This document shows positions 55,901-64,000 of a stretch of 64,000 bases of DNA, in pieces. A program made the translations under genes and the position numbers. The DNA comes from Pogona vitticeps. Taxonomy: Eukaryota > Chordata > Lepidosauria > Squamata > Agamidae. The notes under the pieces are model-generated. The model was given only the letters and a program-made list of their open reading frames with translations, was not told the origin of the DNA and did no database searches. The stretch lies in assembly GCF_051106095.1 (NCBI RefSeq), contig NC_135785.1, forward strand, positions 219,157,045-219,221,044, given 5' to 3'. The first letter of the stretch is position 1; every line of letters begins with the position of its first letter.

Positions 55901-57988
55901 CAGGATTTCTGCCTCTATACCTTTATCCAATCCCGTGTTGCACTTAAATAATAAACTTCACATTTTAGAGTGAGACAAAACAAAACTTTATAAAGTGACA
56001 AGCAAACAAATAAATGAGCACATCAACTATATCAAGACTACAACAAGCCTCTCCAAAATTAGTTGTTCTACTTACCTGCTATTTAATACGCCTAGAATCT
56101 CAAAAATGATAAGTTCAAACATAGTGCAGGAGAAAGCGAAGGTGACTGAAAAGACAACCTGAACAACATACTGTCGCACCTGCAATATTTTTAAAAGGAC
56201 AGAAATAAATACCTTGTCTGTAAGGAGGGAATTTGATAACATATCCGAGAAGAAACAGTAGATTACCACAGTTGAAAGCACAAATGCATGTTTAAATACA
56301 ATGAGGCCTATAGTTGAACATGCATTTTTTGCTGAAATACAATTTGCAGTAATGGTTTATCTGAGAATTATTTAGCTTCCAACAGTTCTTTGCTCTTAAT
56401 GTTTCATTACATTTTGTGTAGCAAAATGCAAATATCCTTTTCAGAGACCAAGAAAATCCCCTCTAAATTGTTCTGTGACAGTTCTCAAACAAAACATATA
56501 GTAAGCGTGGAGAAATTGAGTATTTGAGAGAGGGAAATGAAGTATGTAAAATATTGCTTTCACCTGTACTTAACCTTATGACTTAAGGACTGTAAGGACA
56601 ACCAGAAGCATGTTAAGGGAAATGTCCCACTTTGCCTTTCCCTTCCAAACATTTCATAGTAGAAGCTGGAAGAAGGATCTGAGATTCCTATGCTATCTTG
56701 TAACAGCAGAATATTTCAAAGTATCAAGTCACCAAATGGCCCATTAACTAGAATAAGAGAAAAATCAACAATGCAAGTTTCTTTAAGTGGTAGGATCCTC
56801 TCAAGGGGGGAATCTTTGTGCCCCTGTGGGTTGTCTTATTCTCATGTAAACCAGGCATCTGCCAGCCTACTCTGCTTTGGCACAAGTATAGAAGAGGTCA
56901 GTTTAGAATGTTTTTATTTTATAGTGTGAACTTTCTTTGGAAATGCTCTGAGTCTGCTTTGTGTTACTGCTCCATAGTTCTGAGAAATCCATTTTGAGTA
57001 ACTGAGTGGAGTTTTCACTTTTTTACCCTTTTCAAAGTAAAAAGATGAACTGTGTTGTTCTTTTCTTTCTTTTTTCTTTTAATAAAATACAAAAAATTAT
57101 TTCAGGTTGCTAGTTGAATTTTGGATAAGAGAGGAAGTCGGGGTAACGAACACAATGCTTTAGTCTCACTATGGTATTGGATATATTAAATGGGGTGGTG
57201 GCAATTTACCTCTTTAGGTTAAACTCCCTAGAGATGCACTAGCCTAGAGAGCTTGGGAATGGAAAAGTGATGTCCAATTAAACTGAATAGACCCTCATCC
57301 TTGCCACTTCCCTGAGTCCATCCATCTCAAGACAAAAAAAAAGTACAATGGATGAGTGGAAGAAGGTATGGGAAGAAAGGATGAAGGGACATGCAAAGTG
57401 CGAAGTTTCCATTCACACACTGATCCTTCCATTCACCCTTACAGTTCATGTAAGTTCATGGAGTCATGAGCAGGGAAAAGCAATATTTCCCTTCCTTTAT
57501 ATTTTTTCCAAATATGATAAATATTTCCCGAAAATGAAGAAAATATTGCTTTCCCCTGATTGTAAAATCCTGCATGGCCCTATGGGCACATGCAAACTGT
57601 AAGGACAAACAGAAGGGTCAGCATGTGAAGGAAAAATTCCCACTCCGCCTACCCCTTCATAATTTCTGTGTGTCTGCTTGCATATATGTCTTGTTGACCT
57701 AAATGAGGGTTACTCTCAAGCAATTGTATATGCACAGATTTATAGCTGTAAGGAAGCACGTTGCATTAGCTCATTTTATATAGTGGACACTACAAGCTTC
57801 TCTTTCCAGATTGTAAGTGGCCACTTATGATCTGAAAGGGACAATTGCCCCCTGAAATTGAGAAAAAAAGACAAAAGAGTTGCAGTCTATTATGTTACAA
57901 CTGGCATATGTGCTCTGATCATCCCTACCTCATAGTCTTTGAAGAGCTGGCGCATGAAAAACAGCCATCCAAATCCAAAAAACAACAC
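39037..57988 (-). CDS. GPR89: GPR89 / GPHR, Golgi pH regulator (exons 2-14; exon 1 outside window)
   Basis: Join on the minus strand: 57988-57929, 56179-56076, 54304-54198, 54065-53964, 52658-52538, 52196-52116, 51018-50909, 48822-48734, 47576-47484, 46291-46196, 41286-41197, 39412-39347, 39243-39037. This gives 1326 nt, 441 residues plus stop, all GT-AG and in phase. It corresponds to residues 15-455 of the 455-aa vertebrate protein, with no internal length difference. It is a multi-pass membrane protein: hydrophobic segments cluster in exons 2-6 and 10-14, and a long polar loop with [16 protein letters not shown] and [15 protein letters not shown] lies between them. The family is reported as a Golgi anion channel that keeps the lumen acidic; plant homologues are GTG1/GTG2. 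The 'GPR' name is historical. The first ~14 codons and the promoter are presumably to the right of 64000. Confidence 0.97.
39347..39412 (-). CDS. GPR89: GPR89 exon 13 (residues 366-387)
   Basis: Acceptor tctacag and donor gtgagt; 66 nt, phase 0. Encodes [12 protein letters not shown], then [10 protein letters not shown], identical to human by eye. Confidence 0.95.
39413..40422 (-). other. GPR89 intron; possible repeat beginning actagagatgggca
   Basis: From 39662 the phrase actagagatgggca, found again at 50237, suggests a dispersed element. cacctggagacaccaaaat at about 39812 and cacctagagacaccaaaat at about 39932 form an internal direct repeat. Confidence 0.35.
40436..40774 (-). mobile_element. 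Sauria-type SINE with 13-bp target duplication
   Basis: Reverse copy starting with the aaggtaaaggttcccc tail. tttgccaactgta flanks it at 40423-40435 and 40775-40787, identical, so this is a clear insertion in a GPR89 intron. Confidence 0.9.
41197..41286 (-). CDS. GPR89: GPR89 exon 12 (residues 336-365)
   Basis: Acceptor atcattgcag and donor gtaagc; 90 nt, phase 0. Encodes [20 protein letters not shown], then [10 protein letters not shown], a membrane segment. Confidence 0.95.
41287..43239 (-). other. GPR89 intron, nothing recognised
   Basis: Unique-looking. tgcaattctatgcacac at about 42780 belongs to a short motif repeated at 46388 and 53657. Confidence 0.35.
43240..43530 (-). mobile_element. 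Degraded RTE-clade LINE 3' fragment
   Basis: ctgacttatggtgaccccat on the + strand, then the reversed coding part (ctagcaatattgtctggcat, cttctcaagatgcagtcaaa). Matches 58560-58860 in order. Confidence 0.55.
43941..44090 (+). mobile_element. tRNA-derived SINE
   Basis: Head catcgtggtgtagtggacag; box B gggttcaaattcctgctcac; tail gctagggtcaccatacatca, then gacttgatggcacaaaaca. Confidence 0.65.
44189..44467. mobile_element. Non-autonomous DNA transposon with TA duplication
   Basis: Inverted ends: left ccgtatttccctgaaaataa, right ttattttcggggaaacaggg. TA on both sides. The internal phrase gggcttatttt is repeated. No coding capacity. Confidence 0.7.
44468..45654 (-). other. GPR89 intron, nothing recognised
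   Basis: AT-rich, unique-looking. Confidence 0.35.
45655..45807. mobile_element. Short Penelope-related foldback with 14-bp target duplication
   Basis: cttataaatgggct at 45655-45668 and 45794-45807 flank a 125-bp insert. Inside, a perfect 16-bp inverted repeat (catggcaactggactt at 45682-45697; complement at 45730-45745) and acctggatgactgagaat recall Penelope terminal sequences seen across vertebrates. Confidence 0.55.
46196..46291 (-). CDS. GPR89: GPR89 exon 11 (residues 304-335)
   Basis: Acceptor cttcag and donor gtgagt; 96 nt, phase 0. Encodes [19 protein letters not shown], then [13 protein letters not shown]. Confidence 0.95.
46815..47355. mobile_element. hAT-Charlie-like element with exact 8-bp duplication
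   Basis: Ends cagtggttcttaaccttttt and cgttaagaaccactg; ccctaaac at 46807-46814 and 47356-47363. C-rich repeats of cgccccc near both ends. No intact transposase. Confidence 0.88.
46896..46971. repeat. (TTGA)n microsatellite inside the hAT-like element
   Basis: About 19 units with one change, seen as INQS runs in the reverse frame. Confidence 0.95.
47484..47576 (-). CDS. GPR89: GPR89 exon 10 (residues 273-303)
   Basis: Acceptor ctttccag and donor gtacgt; 93 nt, phase 0. Encodes [16 protein letters not shown], then [15 protein letters not shown], a membrane segment. Confidence 0.95.
47854..48276. mobile_element. Tigger/pogo-like MITE (copy E)
   Basis: Ends cagtggtgcctcgcttagcg and atgccgggcaccactg, TA on both sides. 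Several internal palindromes, for example gatccctttttcaggatc and a ggagccgccgaacagctgtt-type hairpin. Very like copy F at 61411. Confidence 0.88.
48734..48822 (-). CDS. GPR89: GPR89 exon 9 (residues 243-272)
   Basis: Acceptor tttgccag and donor gtgcag; 89 nt. Encodes [17 protein letters not shown], then [12 protein letters not shown]; amphipathic and probably helical. Confidence 0.95.
48998..49560 (-). mobile_element. L2-like LINE 3' region
   Basis: On the + strand starts tttatttatttgctaccttt, then cccccagggacttaaggtag. Later aagcctgcctaaagaccaaa, gagaaggcctctcttatgtc and gtcatatagggctttatag show the reversed 3' part of an L2-like element. Confidence 0.6.
49561..50908 (-). other. GPR89 intron, mostly unrecognised
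   Basis: At 50237 actagagatgggca repeats the phrase seen at 39662. A short CA run lies at 50852-50868. Confidence 0.35.
50909..51018 (-). CDS. GPR89: GPR89 exon 8 (residues 206-243)
   Basis: The acceptor cccaatcag ends at 51019 and the donor is gtatcc; 110 nt. Encodes [27 protein letters not shown] and [10 protein letters not shown] later cacag inside the exon would drop seven residues; the chosen acceptor restores the human register (MAMARRTMFQKGEVHNK). Confidence 0.9.
51322..51453. mobile_element. hAT-like palindromic MITE, 132 bp, exact 8-bp duplication
   Basis: Ends cagtggtccccaaccttggg and cccaaggtggggactg; aactacat at 51314-51321 and 51454-51461. Arms include gttcttggactacaactccc and its near complement. 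Confidence 0.85.
51596..51878. repeat. GC-rich long foldback (unclassified)
   Basis: The left arm cacaggtggtgataatgatg, ggtccggccccctggggcca and gactgtccattcacaattc is mirrored at the right by gaattgtgagtggacagtct, ggccccggggagccggaccc and cacctgtg. Arms are about 100 bp with scattered mismatches. Much richer in GC than its surroundings. Confidence 0.75.
52116..52196 (-). CDS. GPR89: GPR89 exon 7 (residues 179-206)
   Basis: Acceptor tctgtgtag and donor gtaagg; 81 nt. Encodes [16 protein letters not shown], then [11 protein letters not shown], the start of the cytoplasmic loop. NVT is a possible N-glycosylation sequon, but on the likely cytosolic side. Confidence 0.95.
52538..52658 (-). CDS. 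GPR89: GPR89 exon 6 (residues 139-179)
   Basis: Acceptor tttccctcag and donor gtaaac; 121 nt. Encodes [20 protein letters not shown], then [19 protein letters not shown], identical to human by eye. Confidence 0.96.
52745..53350 (-). other. GPR89 intron 5 segment, GC-richer block, origin unknown
   Basis: Open on both strands over about 240 bp without a recognised domain. It could be an old element; no ends or repeats were found. Confidence 0.3.
53964..54065 (-). CDS. GPR89: GPR89 exon 5 (residues 105-139)
   Basis: The acceptor is aatttttag at 54066, chosen over a nearby cacag because only this one keeps phase (completes Leu105). Donor gtaag; 102 nt. Encodes [20 protein letters not shown], then [14 protein letters not shown]. 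Confidence 0.94.
54198..54304 (-). CDS. GPR89: GPR89 exon 4 (residues 69-105)
   Basis: Acceptor ttatttccag and donor gtaagt; 107 nt. Encodes [19 protein letters not shown], then [16 protein letters not shown], a membrane segment. Confidence 0.95.
54561..54698. mobile_element. Palindromic MITE
   Basis: Ends cagacctgggcgaaatgtgg and ttttgcccaggtctg. Arms continue with ccctccagatgttgctgaac and its near complement. Flanking duplication not clear. Confidence 0.65.
54722..55335 (+). mobile_element. Degraded L2-like LINE with internal foreign segment
   Basis: Reads [20 protein letters not shown] and NLRSS, then unrelated sequence, then agcctttcctagtttgtgaa and actccctcaagggaggtcag, like the L2 'APRLWNSLP' region. 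Confidence 0.45.
55340..55814. mobile_element. Left-truncated Tigger-like MITE with a 74-bp tandem array (copy H)
   Basis: The right end gcgaggcaacactg with TA matches the MITE terminus. Upstream, gcccgcatttt recurs at 55412, 55486 and 55560, and a variant lies at 55636: about four units of 74-76 bp. Each unit carries a palindrome such as ggggaagcgcttcccc. Confidence 0.8.
56076..56179 (-). CDS. GPR89: GPR89 exon 3 (residues 35-69)
   Basis: Acceptor atattgcag and donor gtaagt; 104 nt, phase 0 in and phase 2 out. Encodes [16 protein letters not shown], then [18 protein letters not shown]. Confidence 0.95.
56180..57928 (-). other. GPR89 intron 2, nothing recognised
   Basis: AT-rich and unique-looking. 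A T/TTTC-rich tract lies near 57060. Confidence 0.35.
57929..57988 (-). CDS. GPR89: GPR89 exon 2 (residues 15-34)
   Basis: Acceptor ctctgcag and donor gtaggg on the minus strand; 60 nt, phase 0. Encodes [20 protein letters not shown], the first membrane segment, nearly identical to human. Confidence 0.95.
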
Positions 57989-58559
57989 CTGCAGAGGGAC
58001 AGAATAAGAGCAGATTACAGCTACAAGACAAATTTTAATTAATTCCTTTTAAAGTTAGCAGAGTATGAGGTACAAACAACAATTGCCCAGAGAAAGCATA
58101 AGAAGAGCTTAAATCTCAGTAGCCCGCCCCTTTTCACAGTAACTAGTACTTTATATTTTAAAATAACTCTAGAGGTACACAAGAGTACTTTATGGAAGTA
58201 AGATTGTTAGGATACTGAAAATAATGTGAAATGGGCAGCAATTTGTTTCTTCTTAAAATATGGATCCATGACAAAGAATACCTTACAGCAATGCTCTATA
58301 TTTACCAGCAAATTAAAAATGGAAGAGGAAACTATAATTGGCTATAAAAATGTTTTCACTCTTTTTTAAAAAAAGTTCTGGAAGTATGGAGCTTTGTAAT
58401 CAAGAATCCTGATAAAGCAATCTTATTTTGCTTTAAAATATTTTTATTCCATCCTTCTAAGCAAGGCCCACCCAAAACAATTTACATCCAGGGCAAGTAT
58501 CCTGGTTTATTAAACATTCTGGAATTTTGAAATACAGGTTTTGACTAGATTACCTGTAA

Positions 58560-58860
58560 AGTTTGTTGTTGTTGTTATGTGCTGTCCAATCATCTCCAAC
58601 TTATAATGACCCTATAAATGAGTGGTCTCCATACTGTCTTGTCCTTAACTGCCCTTTTTGACTCTTGTACACTCAAGCCTGTGAGTTTCTTTAGCGAGTC
58701 AATTTGGTCTTCCTCATTTTCTCCTATCTTCCACCTTTCCTAGCATTATTGTCTTTGCCAGAGAATCTCACCTTCTCATTATGCACCCAAAGTGGGACAG
58801 CCTCAGTTTCAACATTTTTGCCTCCGCAGATACTTCAGGCTTGATTTGATCTATTTGCAA
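58560..58860 (-). mobile_element. RTE-clade LINE 3' end, degraded
   Basis: The minus strand reads IKPEVSAEAKMLKLRLSHFG-like codons, then aatgctaggaaaggtggaag, and ends gggtcattataagttggaga, then acagcacataacaacaac. It parallels the C-terminus of BovB but is a separate, older family. Confidence 0.65.
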
Positions 58861-59004
58861 AGTTTACTTCTAGGCTGTTTATATTTATGCATACTTTAAA
58901 TTATCGTAATGCAGCACAAGACATCATAATGCACAGGTTGAAAAAATTAAATATGGATAGCCCTGCATGTGATCTGCTCGATTTGGTATGGAGTATTCAT
59001 TGCT

Positions 59005-62000
59005 TCACGGATTGCTGCCTTGTCATGGCAAAGGAGCTTGAGTAACTCAGGGAAGCTATGGGCTATGCCGTGCAGGGACACCCAAGACAGACAGGACATA
59101 GTGGATTAGAAACAAAAGGCTAAAAGATATGACGCTAGAAGATGGGCCCCTCAGGTCAGAAGGCGTCCAACATGTTACTGAGGAAGAGCGGAGGACAAGT
59201 ACAAGTAGCTCCAGAGCTAATGAAGTGGCTGGGCTAAAGCCGAAAGGACACACAGTGGTGGACGTGCCTGGAAGTGAAAGGAAAGTCCGAAGCTGCAAAG
59301 AAAAATACTGCATAGGAACCTGGAATGTAAGATCTATGAAACTTGGGAAGCTGGAGGTGGTCAAACAGGAGATGGTCCAACAGCAAGAATAAACATTGAC
59401 ATCCTGGGCTTCAGTGAACTAAAATGGACAGGAATGGGCGAATTAAATTCAGATGATTATCATATCTACTATTGTAGGCAAGAATCCCGTAGAAGGAATG
59501 GAGTAGCCCTCATAGTCAACAAAGGAGTGGGAAAAGCTGTAATGGGATATAATCTCAAAAATGATAGAATGATGTAAATACAAATCCAAGGGAGACCTTT
59601 CAACATCAAAGTAATCCAGGTTTATGCTCCAACCACCAATGCTGAGGAGACTGAAATTGACCAGTTTTATGAAGATTTACAACACCTTCTAGAAGTGACA
59701 CCAAAGAAAGATGTTCTTCTCATTATAGGGGATTGGAATGCTAAAGTCGGGAGTCAAGAGATAAAAGGAACAACAGGAAAGTTTGGCCTGGGAGTTCAAA
59801 ATGAAGCAGGGCAAAGGCTAATAGAGTTTTGTCAAGAGAACAAGCTGGTCATCACAAACACTCTTTTCCAACAACACAAGAGGCAACTCTATACATGGAA
59901 ATCACCAGATGGGCAATACCGAAATCAGATTGATTATATTCTCTGCAGCCAAAGATGGAGAAGCTCTATACAGTCAGCAAAAACAAGACCTGGAGCTGAT
60001 TGTGGCTCTGATCATCAGCTTCTCATAGCAAAATTCAAGCTTAGACTGAAGAGAGTAGGAAAAAACACTGGGCCACTCAGGTATAATCTAAATCAAATCC
60101 CATATGAATACATAGTGGAAGTGAAGAACAGATTTAAGGAACTAGATTTGGTGGACAGAGTGCCTGAAGAACTTTGGATAGATGCTCGTAACATTGTACA
60201 GGAGGCAGCAACAAAAACCATCCCAAAGAAAAGGAAATGCAAGAAAGCAAAGTGGCTGTGCAACGAGGCCTTAGAAATAGCAGAGAGGAGAAGGGAAACA
60301 AAATGAAAGGGAGATAGGGAAAGTTACAGAAAACTGAATGCAGACTTCCAAAGAATAGTAAGGAGAGACAAGAGGGCCTTCTTAAATGAACAATGCAAAG
60401 AAATAGAGGAAAATAATAGAAAAGGAAAAACCAGAGATATGTTCAGGAAAATTGGAGATATTAGAGGAACATTTTGTGCAAAGATGGACATGAGAAAGGA
60501 CAAAAATGGGATGGGCCTAACAGAAGCAGAAGACATCAAGAAGAGGTGGCAAGAATACACAGAGGAATTATACGATAAAGATTTGGATACCCCCGGATAA
60601 CCCAGATAACGTGGTTGCTGACCTTGAGCCAGACATCCTGGAGAGTGAAGTCAAGTGGGCCTTAGAAAGCTTGGCTAACAACAAGGCCAGTGGAGCTGAT
60701 GGCATTCCAGTTGAACTATTTAAAATCTTAAAAGATGACACTGTTAAGGTGCTACATTCAATTTGCCAGCAAGTTTGGAAAACTCAACAGTGGCCAGAGG
60801 ACTGGAAAAGATCAGTTTACATCCCAATCCCAAAAAAGGGCAGTGCCAAAGAATGCCCAAACTACCGTACAATTGCACTCATTTCACACGCTAGCAAGGT
60901 TATGCTCAAAATCCTCCAAGGTAGGCTTTAGCAGTATGTGGACCGAGAACTCCCAGAAGTACAAGCTGGATTCCGAAGGGGCAGAGGAACTAGAGACCAA
61001 ATTGCTAACATGCGCTGGATTATGGAGAAAGCCAAAGAGTTCCAGAAAAACATCTACTTCTGCTTCATTGATTATGCAAAAGCCTTTGACTGTGTGGGCC
61101 ACAGCAAACTATGGCAAGTCCTTAAAGAAATGGGAGTGCCTCACCACCTTATCTATATTTGGGACAGGAAGCAACAGTTAGAACTGGATATGGAACAACT
61201 GATTGGTTCAAAATTGGGTAAGGAGTACGACAAGGCTGTATATTGTCTCCCTGCTTATTTAACTTCTATGCAGAATATATCATGCGAAAGACTGGACTGG
61301 AGGAATCCCAAACTGGAATTAAGATTGCCGGAAGAAATATCAACAACCTCCGATATGCAGATGATACCACTCTGATGGCAGAAAGTGAGGAGGAATTAAG
61401 GAACCTTGTACAGTGGTGCCTCGCTTAACGAGTGCACCGTATAGCGATGTTTCCGTATAGCGATCCCTTTTTCGGGATCGCTATACGGAAACATACCCGA
61501 TCGTCATAATGGGGAAAACCCGCATTGCGAAGATCAGGTATTGCGGCGGCCATTTTGGAGCCGCCGAACAGCTGATCGGCGGTTCCAAAATGGCCGCCGG
61601 AAGCCCGGAAATGGCTGCCGGCAGCCATTTTCGCGCCCTGCCCTCGCTTAGCGAAGGCGCGAAAATGGCTGCCGGCAATTGGAATCCTCGCTGAACGGGT
61701 AAGTAAGAAAGGTATTGGAACGCATTAAACTAAGTTTAATGCGTTTCAATACATTTCCCCTACCCGTTTAGCTTCGATTTCGCATAGCGAGGGTTAATCC
61801 GGAACGGATTAACCTCGCTATGCGGGGCACCACTGTACTGAAGGTGAAAGAGGAGAGTGCAAAAAATGGTCTGAAGCTCAACATCAAAAAAACTAAGATC
61901 ATGGCCACTGGTCACATCACCTCCTGGGAAATAGAAGGGGAAGATATGGAGGCACTGACAGATTTTACTTTCTTGAGCTCCATGATCACTGCAGATGGAG

Positions 62001-62554
62001 ACAGCAGCCCTGAAATTAAAAGACGCCTGCTTCTTCGGAGGAAAGTGATGACAAACCTTGACAGCATCTTTAAAAGCAGAGACATCACCTTGTCAACAAA
62101 AGTCTGCATAGTCCAAGGTATGGTTTTTCGAGTAGCAATGTATGGAAATGAGAGCTGGACCACAAAGAAAGCTGACCGCCAAAGAATTGATGCTTTTGAA
62201 CTGTGGTGCTGGAGGAGGCTCTTGAGAGTCCCCTGGACTGCAAGGAGAACAAACCTATCAATTCTAAAGGAAATCAACCCTGAGTGCTCACTGGAAGGAC
62301 AGATCCTGAAGCTGAGGCTCCAGTACTTTGGCCATCTCATGAGAAGATAAGACTCCTTGGAAAAGACCTTGATGTTAGGAAAGTGTGAAGGCAAGAGGAG
62401 AAGGGGATGACAGAGGATGAGATGGTTGGACAGTGTCATTGAAACAACCAATATGAATTTGACACAATTCCGGGGGGCAGTGGAAGATAGGAGGTCCTGG
62501 CGTGCTCTGGTCCATGAGGTCACGAAGAGTCGGACACGACTGAACGACTAAACG
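59005..62554 (+). mobile_element. Near full-length BovB (RTE) LINE with 10-bp target duplication
   Basis: attcattgct at 58995-59004 and 62555-62564. Without the MITE at 61411-61835 and its TA the element is about 3.1 kb, the usual full BovB length. Parts in order: endonuclease (EKYCIGTWNVRSMKLGKLEV, VLLIIGDWNAKVGSQE, NQIDYILCSQRW, GSDHQLL), RT (NNKASGADGIPVELFKILKD, NYRTIALISHASKVMLKILQ, EVQAGFRRGRGTRDQI, FCFIDYAKAFDCV, LRYADDT) and C-terminus (WCWRRLLRVPWTARRTN). Stops near 59577, 60304, 60929 and 61220 show it is dead. Antisense to GPR89. Confidence 0.93.
61411..61835. mobile_element. Tigger/pogo-like MITE inside BovB (copy F)
   Basis: Ends cagtggtgcctcgcttaacg and atgcggggcaccactg with TA on both sides. 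BovB coding resumes at ctgaaggtgaaagagg, so this landed in an existing BovB. About 25 differences from copy E by eye, many at CpG. Confidence 0.92.
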
Positions 62555-63325
62555 ATTCATTGCTGACATACTGTACAAAAGCACTGGGTGGCAAGCAGGG
62601 GAGATACAGTTACAGACAAAGAAGACCAAGAATGTACAGTTGCCGATATCTGCCATGAAGAAAGACCGAGATCAATATGGACTGTGTCTGGACATTTTGT
62701 GGCAACTAAGTGGTGATATATACATATCCACACATGAGTGTAATCAAGTCTTTTTATCACTTATACAACACTTGTAGTGTGGAATGTGCTTTCAAATACT
62801 CACTTTGGTTCTTCGGAAAGCAACTCTACCAAAAAATACAGCATTTGCACACATCAAACCCCTTTTCCTGCTGCTGCATAAGACTGGAATGGAAATGCTG
62901 ACTACCTTCAAATAAATACTGTATTCATACTAGGCTTTGGGACATCTTTTTAAACATGACAGTTGAAATGAATTTTGCCATTCCTATGTGAGAAATTCAA
63001 ATGTTAACTAGAGTAGCCGCTGCTCCATCATCAAAAAGAGAGACATCACAAAGAAGATAACGGAAGACACCAAAAGACAACAGCATTATTTACAAAAAAG
63101 AGGACAGTTTTGCATTCAATTTGCACATATACACAAATATAATCATCATATTACTATAATCTAAACTGAAATATAGTACTAGTAAGAGCATGCACAAGAC
63201 TGTGATAAGGTAAAAACACAAAGGCACAGCACTGAAATAAGAGTAGATATAAATCAAATACAAATAAAGCACAACATGTATTAACTCTCTGAAATGCCCC
63301 GCTGTCTTGTATTTTCTTCAGTTTA

Positions 63326-63669
63326 AAAAGGTAAAGGTAAAGGTTCCCCTTGACAATTTTTGTCCAGTCGTGTTCGACTCTAGGGGGCGGTGCTCATCCC
63401 CGTTTCCAAGCCATAGAGCCAGCGTTTTGTCCGAAGACAATCTTCCGTGGTCACATGGCCAGTGCGACTTAGACACAAAACGCTGTTACCTTCCCACCAA
63501 GGTGGTCCCTATTGATCTACTTGCATTTGCATGCTTTCAAACCGCTAGGTTGGCGGGAGCTGGGACAAGCGACGGGAGCTCACTCCATCACGTGGATTCG
63601 ATCTTACGACTGCTGGTCTTCTGACCCTGCAGCACAGGCTTCTGTGGTTTAGCCCACAGCGCCACCATG
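63326..63669 (-). mobile_element. Sauria-type SINE with 11-bp target duplication
   Basis: Reverse copy from aaaaggtaaaggtaaagg to gcgccaccatg. tcttcagttta at 63315-63325 and 63670-63680. Best preserved of the four copies. Confidence 0.9.
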
Positions 63670-64000
63670 TCTTCAGTTTACTGAAAATGTATATGTGTGA
63701 TTGTGTATAGAAGAAAAATGAACACTGCAGTTTTGTTGAAATACCTAGCTAGGCAACTATCTATTTTGGAGGAATCGTCTGAATGTCAATTTCTGAGACT
63801 GACTTCCCATCGGACGTTTATACAGTATTGGCATGCAACACCATATACTACCCACTATTCATAAGTAGCTATATCAGTGTGTGTGTGATCTGCATTTTTT
63901 TATTACAAAATAACTCCCTCCAGCAGAACTACTCATTTAAAAAATGAGAGAGAAGCAATTAGAAGCTCAACAAAAAGGCAGAGAGTCCTTCAAATGGATG

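Larger units (their letters stand above)
57989..64000 (-). other. GPR89: GPR89 intron 1 (left part, open at window edge)
   Basis: No sequence matching the first 14 residues (MSFLIDSS-like, ending TSQ) was found on the minus strand, so exon 1 is likely beyond 64000. The intron carries an RTE fragment, a full BovB with nested MITE, and a Sauria SINE. The remaining stretches (62565-63314 and 63681-64000) show nothing recognisable. Confidence 0.6.

Noticed and set aside
59129-60306. Endonuclease-like ORFs that are often annotated as 'craniofacial development protein 2-like'
   Set aside because: They are parts of the BovB LINE, not a host gene; RT and tail follow in order.
63760-63800. GPR89 exon 1
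   Set aside because: No minus-strand match to the conserved first 14 residues was found here or elsewhere in 57989-64000.

Overview
This is nuclear DNA from a squamate reptile (lizard or snake). The basis is two ordinary vertebrate genes with many introns, plus a repeat mix typical of squamates: BovB (RTE) LINEs, Sauria-type SINEs, CR1 and L2 LINE tails, a Penelope-like element, many Tigger/pogo-like and hAT-like non-autonomous DNA transposons, and long microsatellites. No prokaryotic operon, CRISPR array or genuine tRNA/rRNA gene is visible. All family names come from recognising sequence by eye; no database was searched.

Host genes. PDZK1 (NHERF3, a scaffold with four PDZ domains) lies on the + strand. 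Eight coding exons between 19812 and 36623 join in phase into a 503-residue protein, with a 3' UTR and AATAAA near 37259. Its non-coding first exon(s) and promoter should lie upstream and were not identified. GPR89 (GPHR, Golgi pH regulator) lies on the - strand. Thirteen exons between 57988 and 39037 join in phase into 441 residues, matching exons 2-14 of the 455-residue vertebrate protein. Exon 1 (about 14 residues) is presumably beyond the right edge. The two genes converge tail to tail with about 1.3-1.8 kb between their 3' ends; PDZK1-GPR89 adjacency is conserved with human 1q21.1.

Layout. 1-19.8 kb: upstream of the PDZK1 start codon, mostly repeats (SINEs, a 3'-lacking BovB piece, CR1, L2, a Tigger-like MITE, long TTA and GAAA arrays, a possible solo LTR fossil) and unique AT-rich sequence. 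19.8-37.3 kb: PDZK1. Its first large intron holds an antisense Penelope-like element with inverted ends; the next holds a large APE-RT LINE that is itself broken by an L2 insertion; later introns carry four Tigger-like MITEs. 37.3-38.5 kb: intergenic. 38.5-64 kb: GPR89, whose introns hold a complete-length BovB with target-site duplication and a nested MITE, several hAT-like elements with 8-bp duplications, a MITE expanded into a 74-bp tandem array, a GC-rich foldback and two Sauria SINEs.

No undescribed enzymatic or defence system was found. The most useful observations are the PDZK1 C-terminal -DTRL ligand and PPAY motif, the SINE/LINE shared tails visible inside the window, the Penelope inverted ends with a 13-bp duplication, and the nested insertions that order the ages of the repeats.
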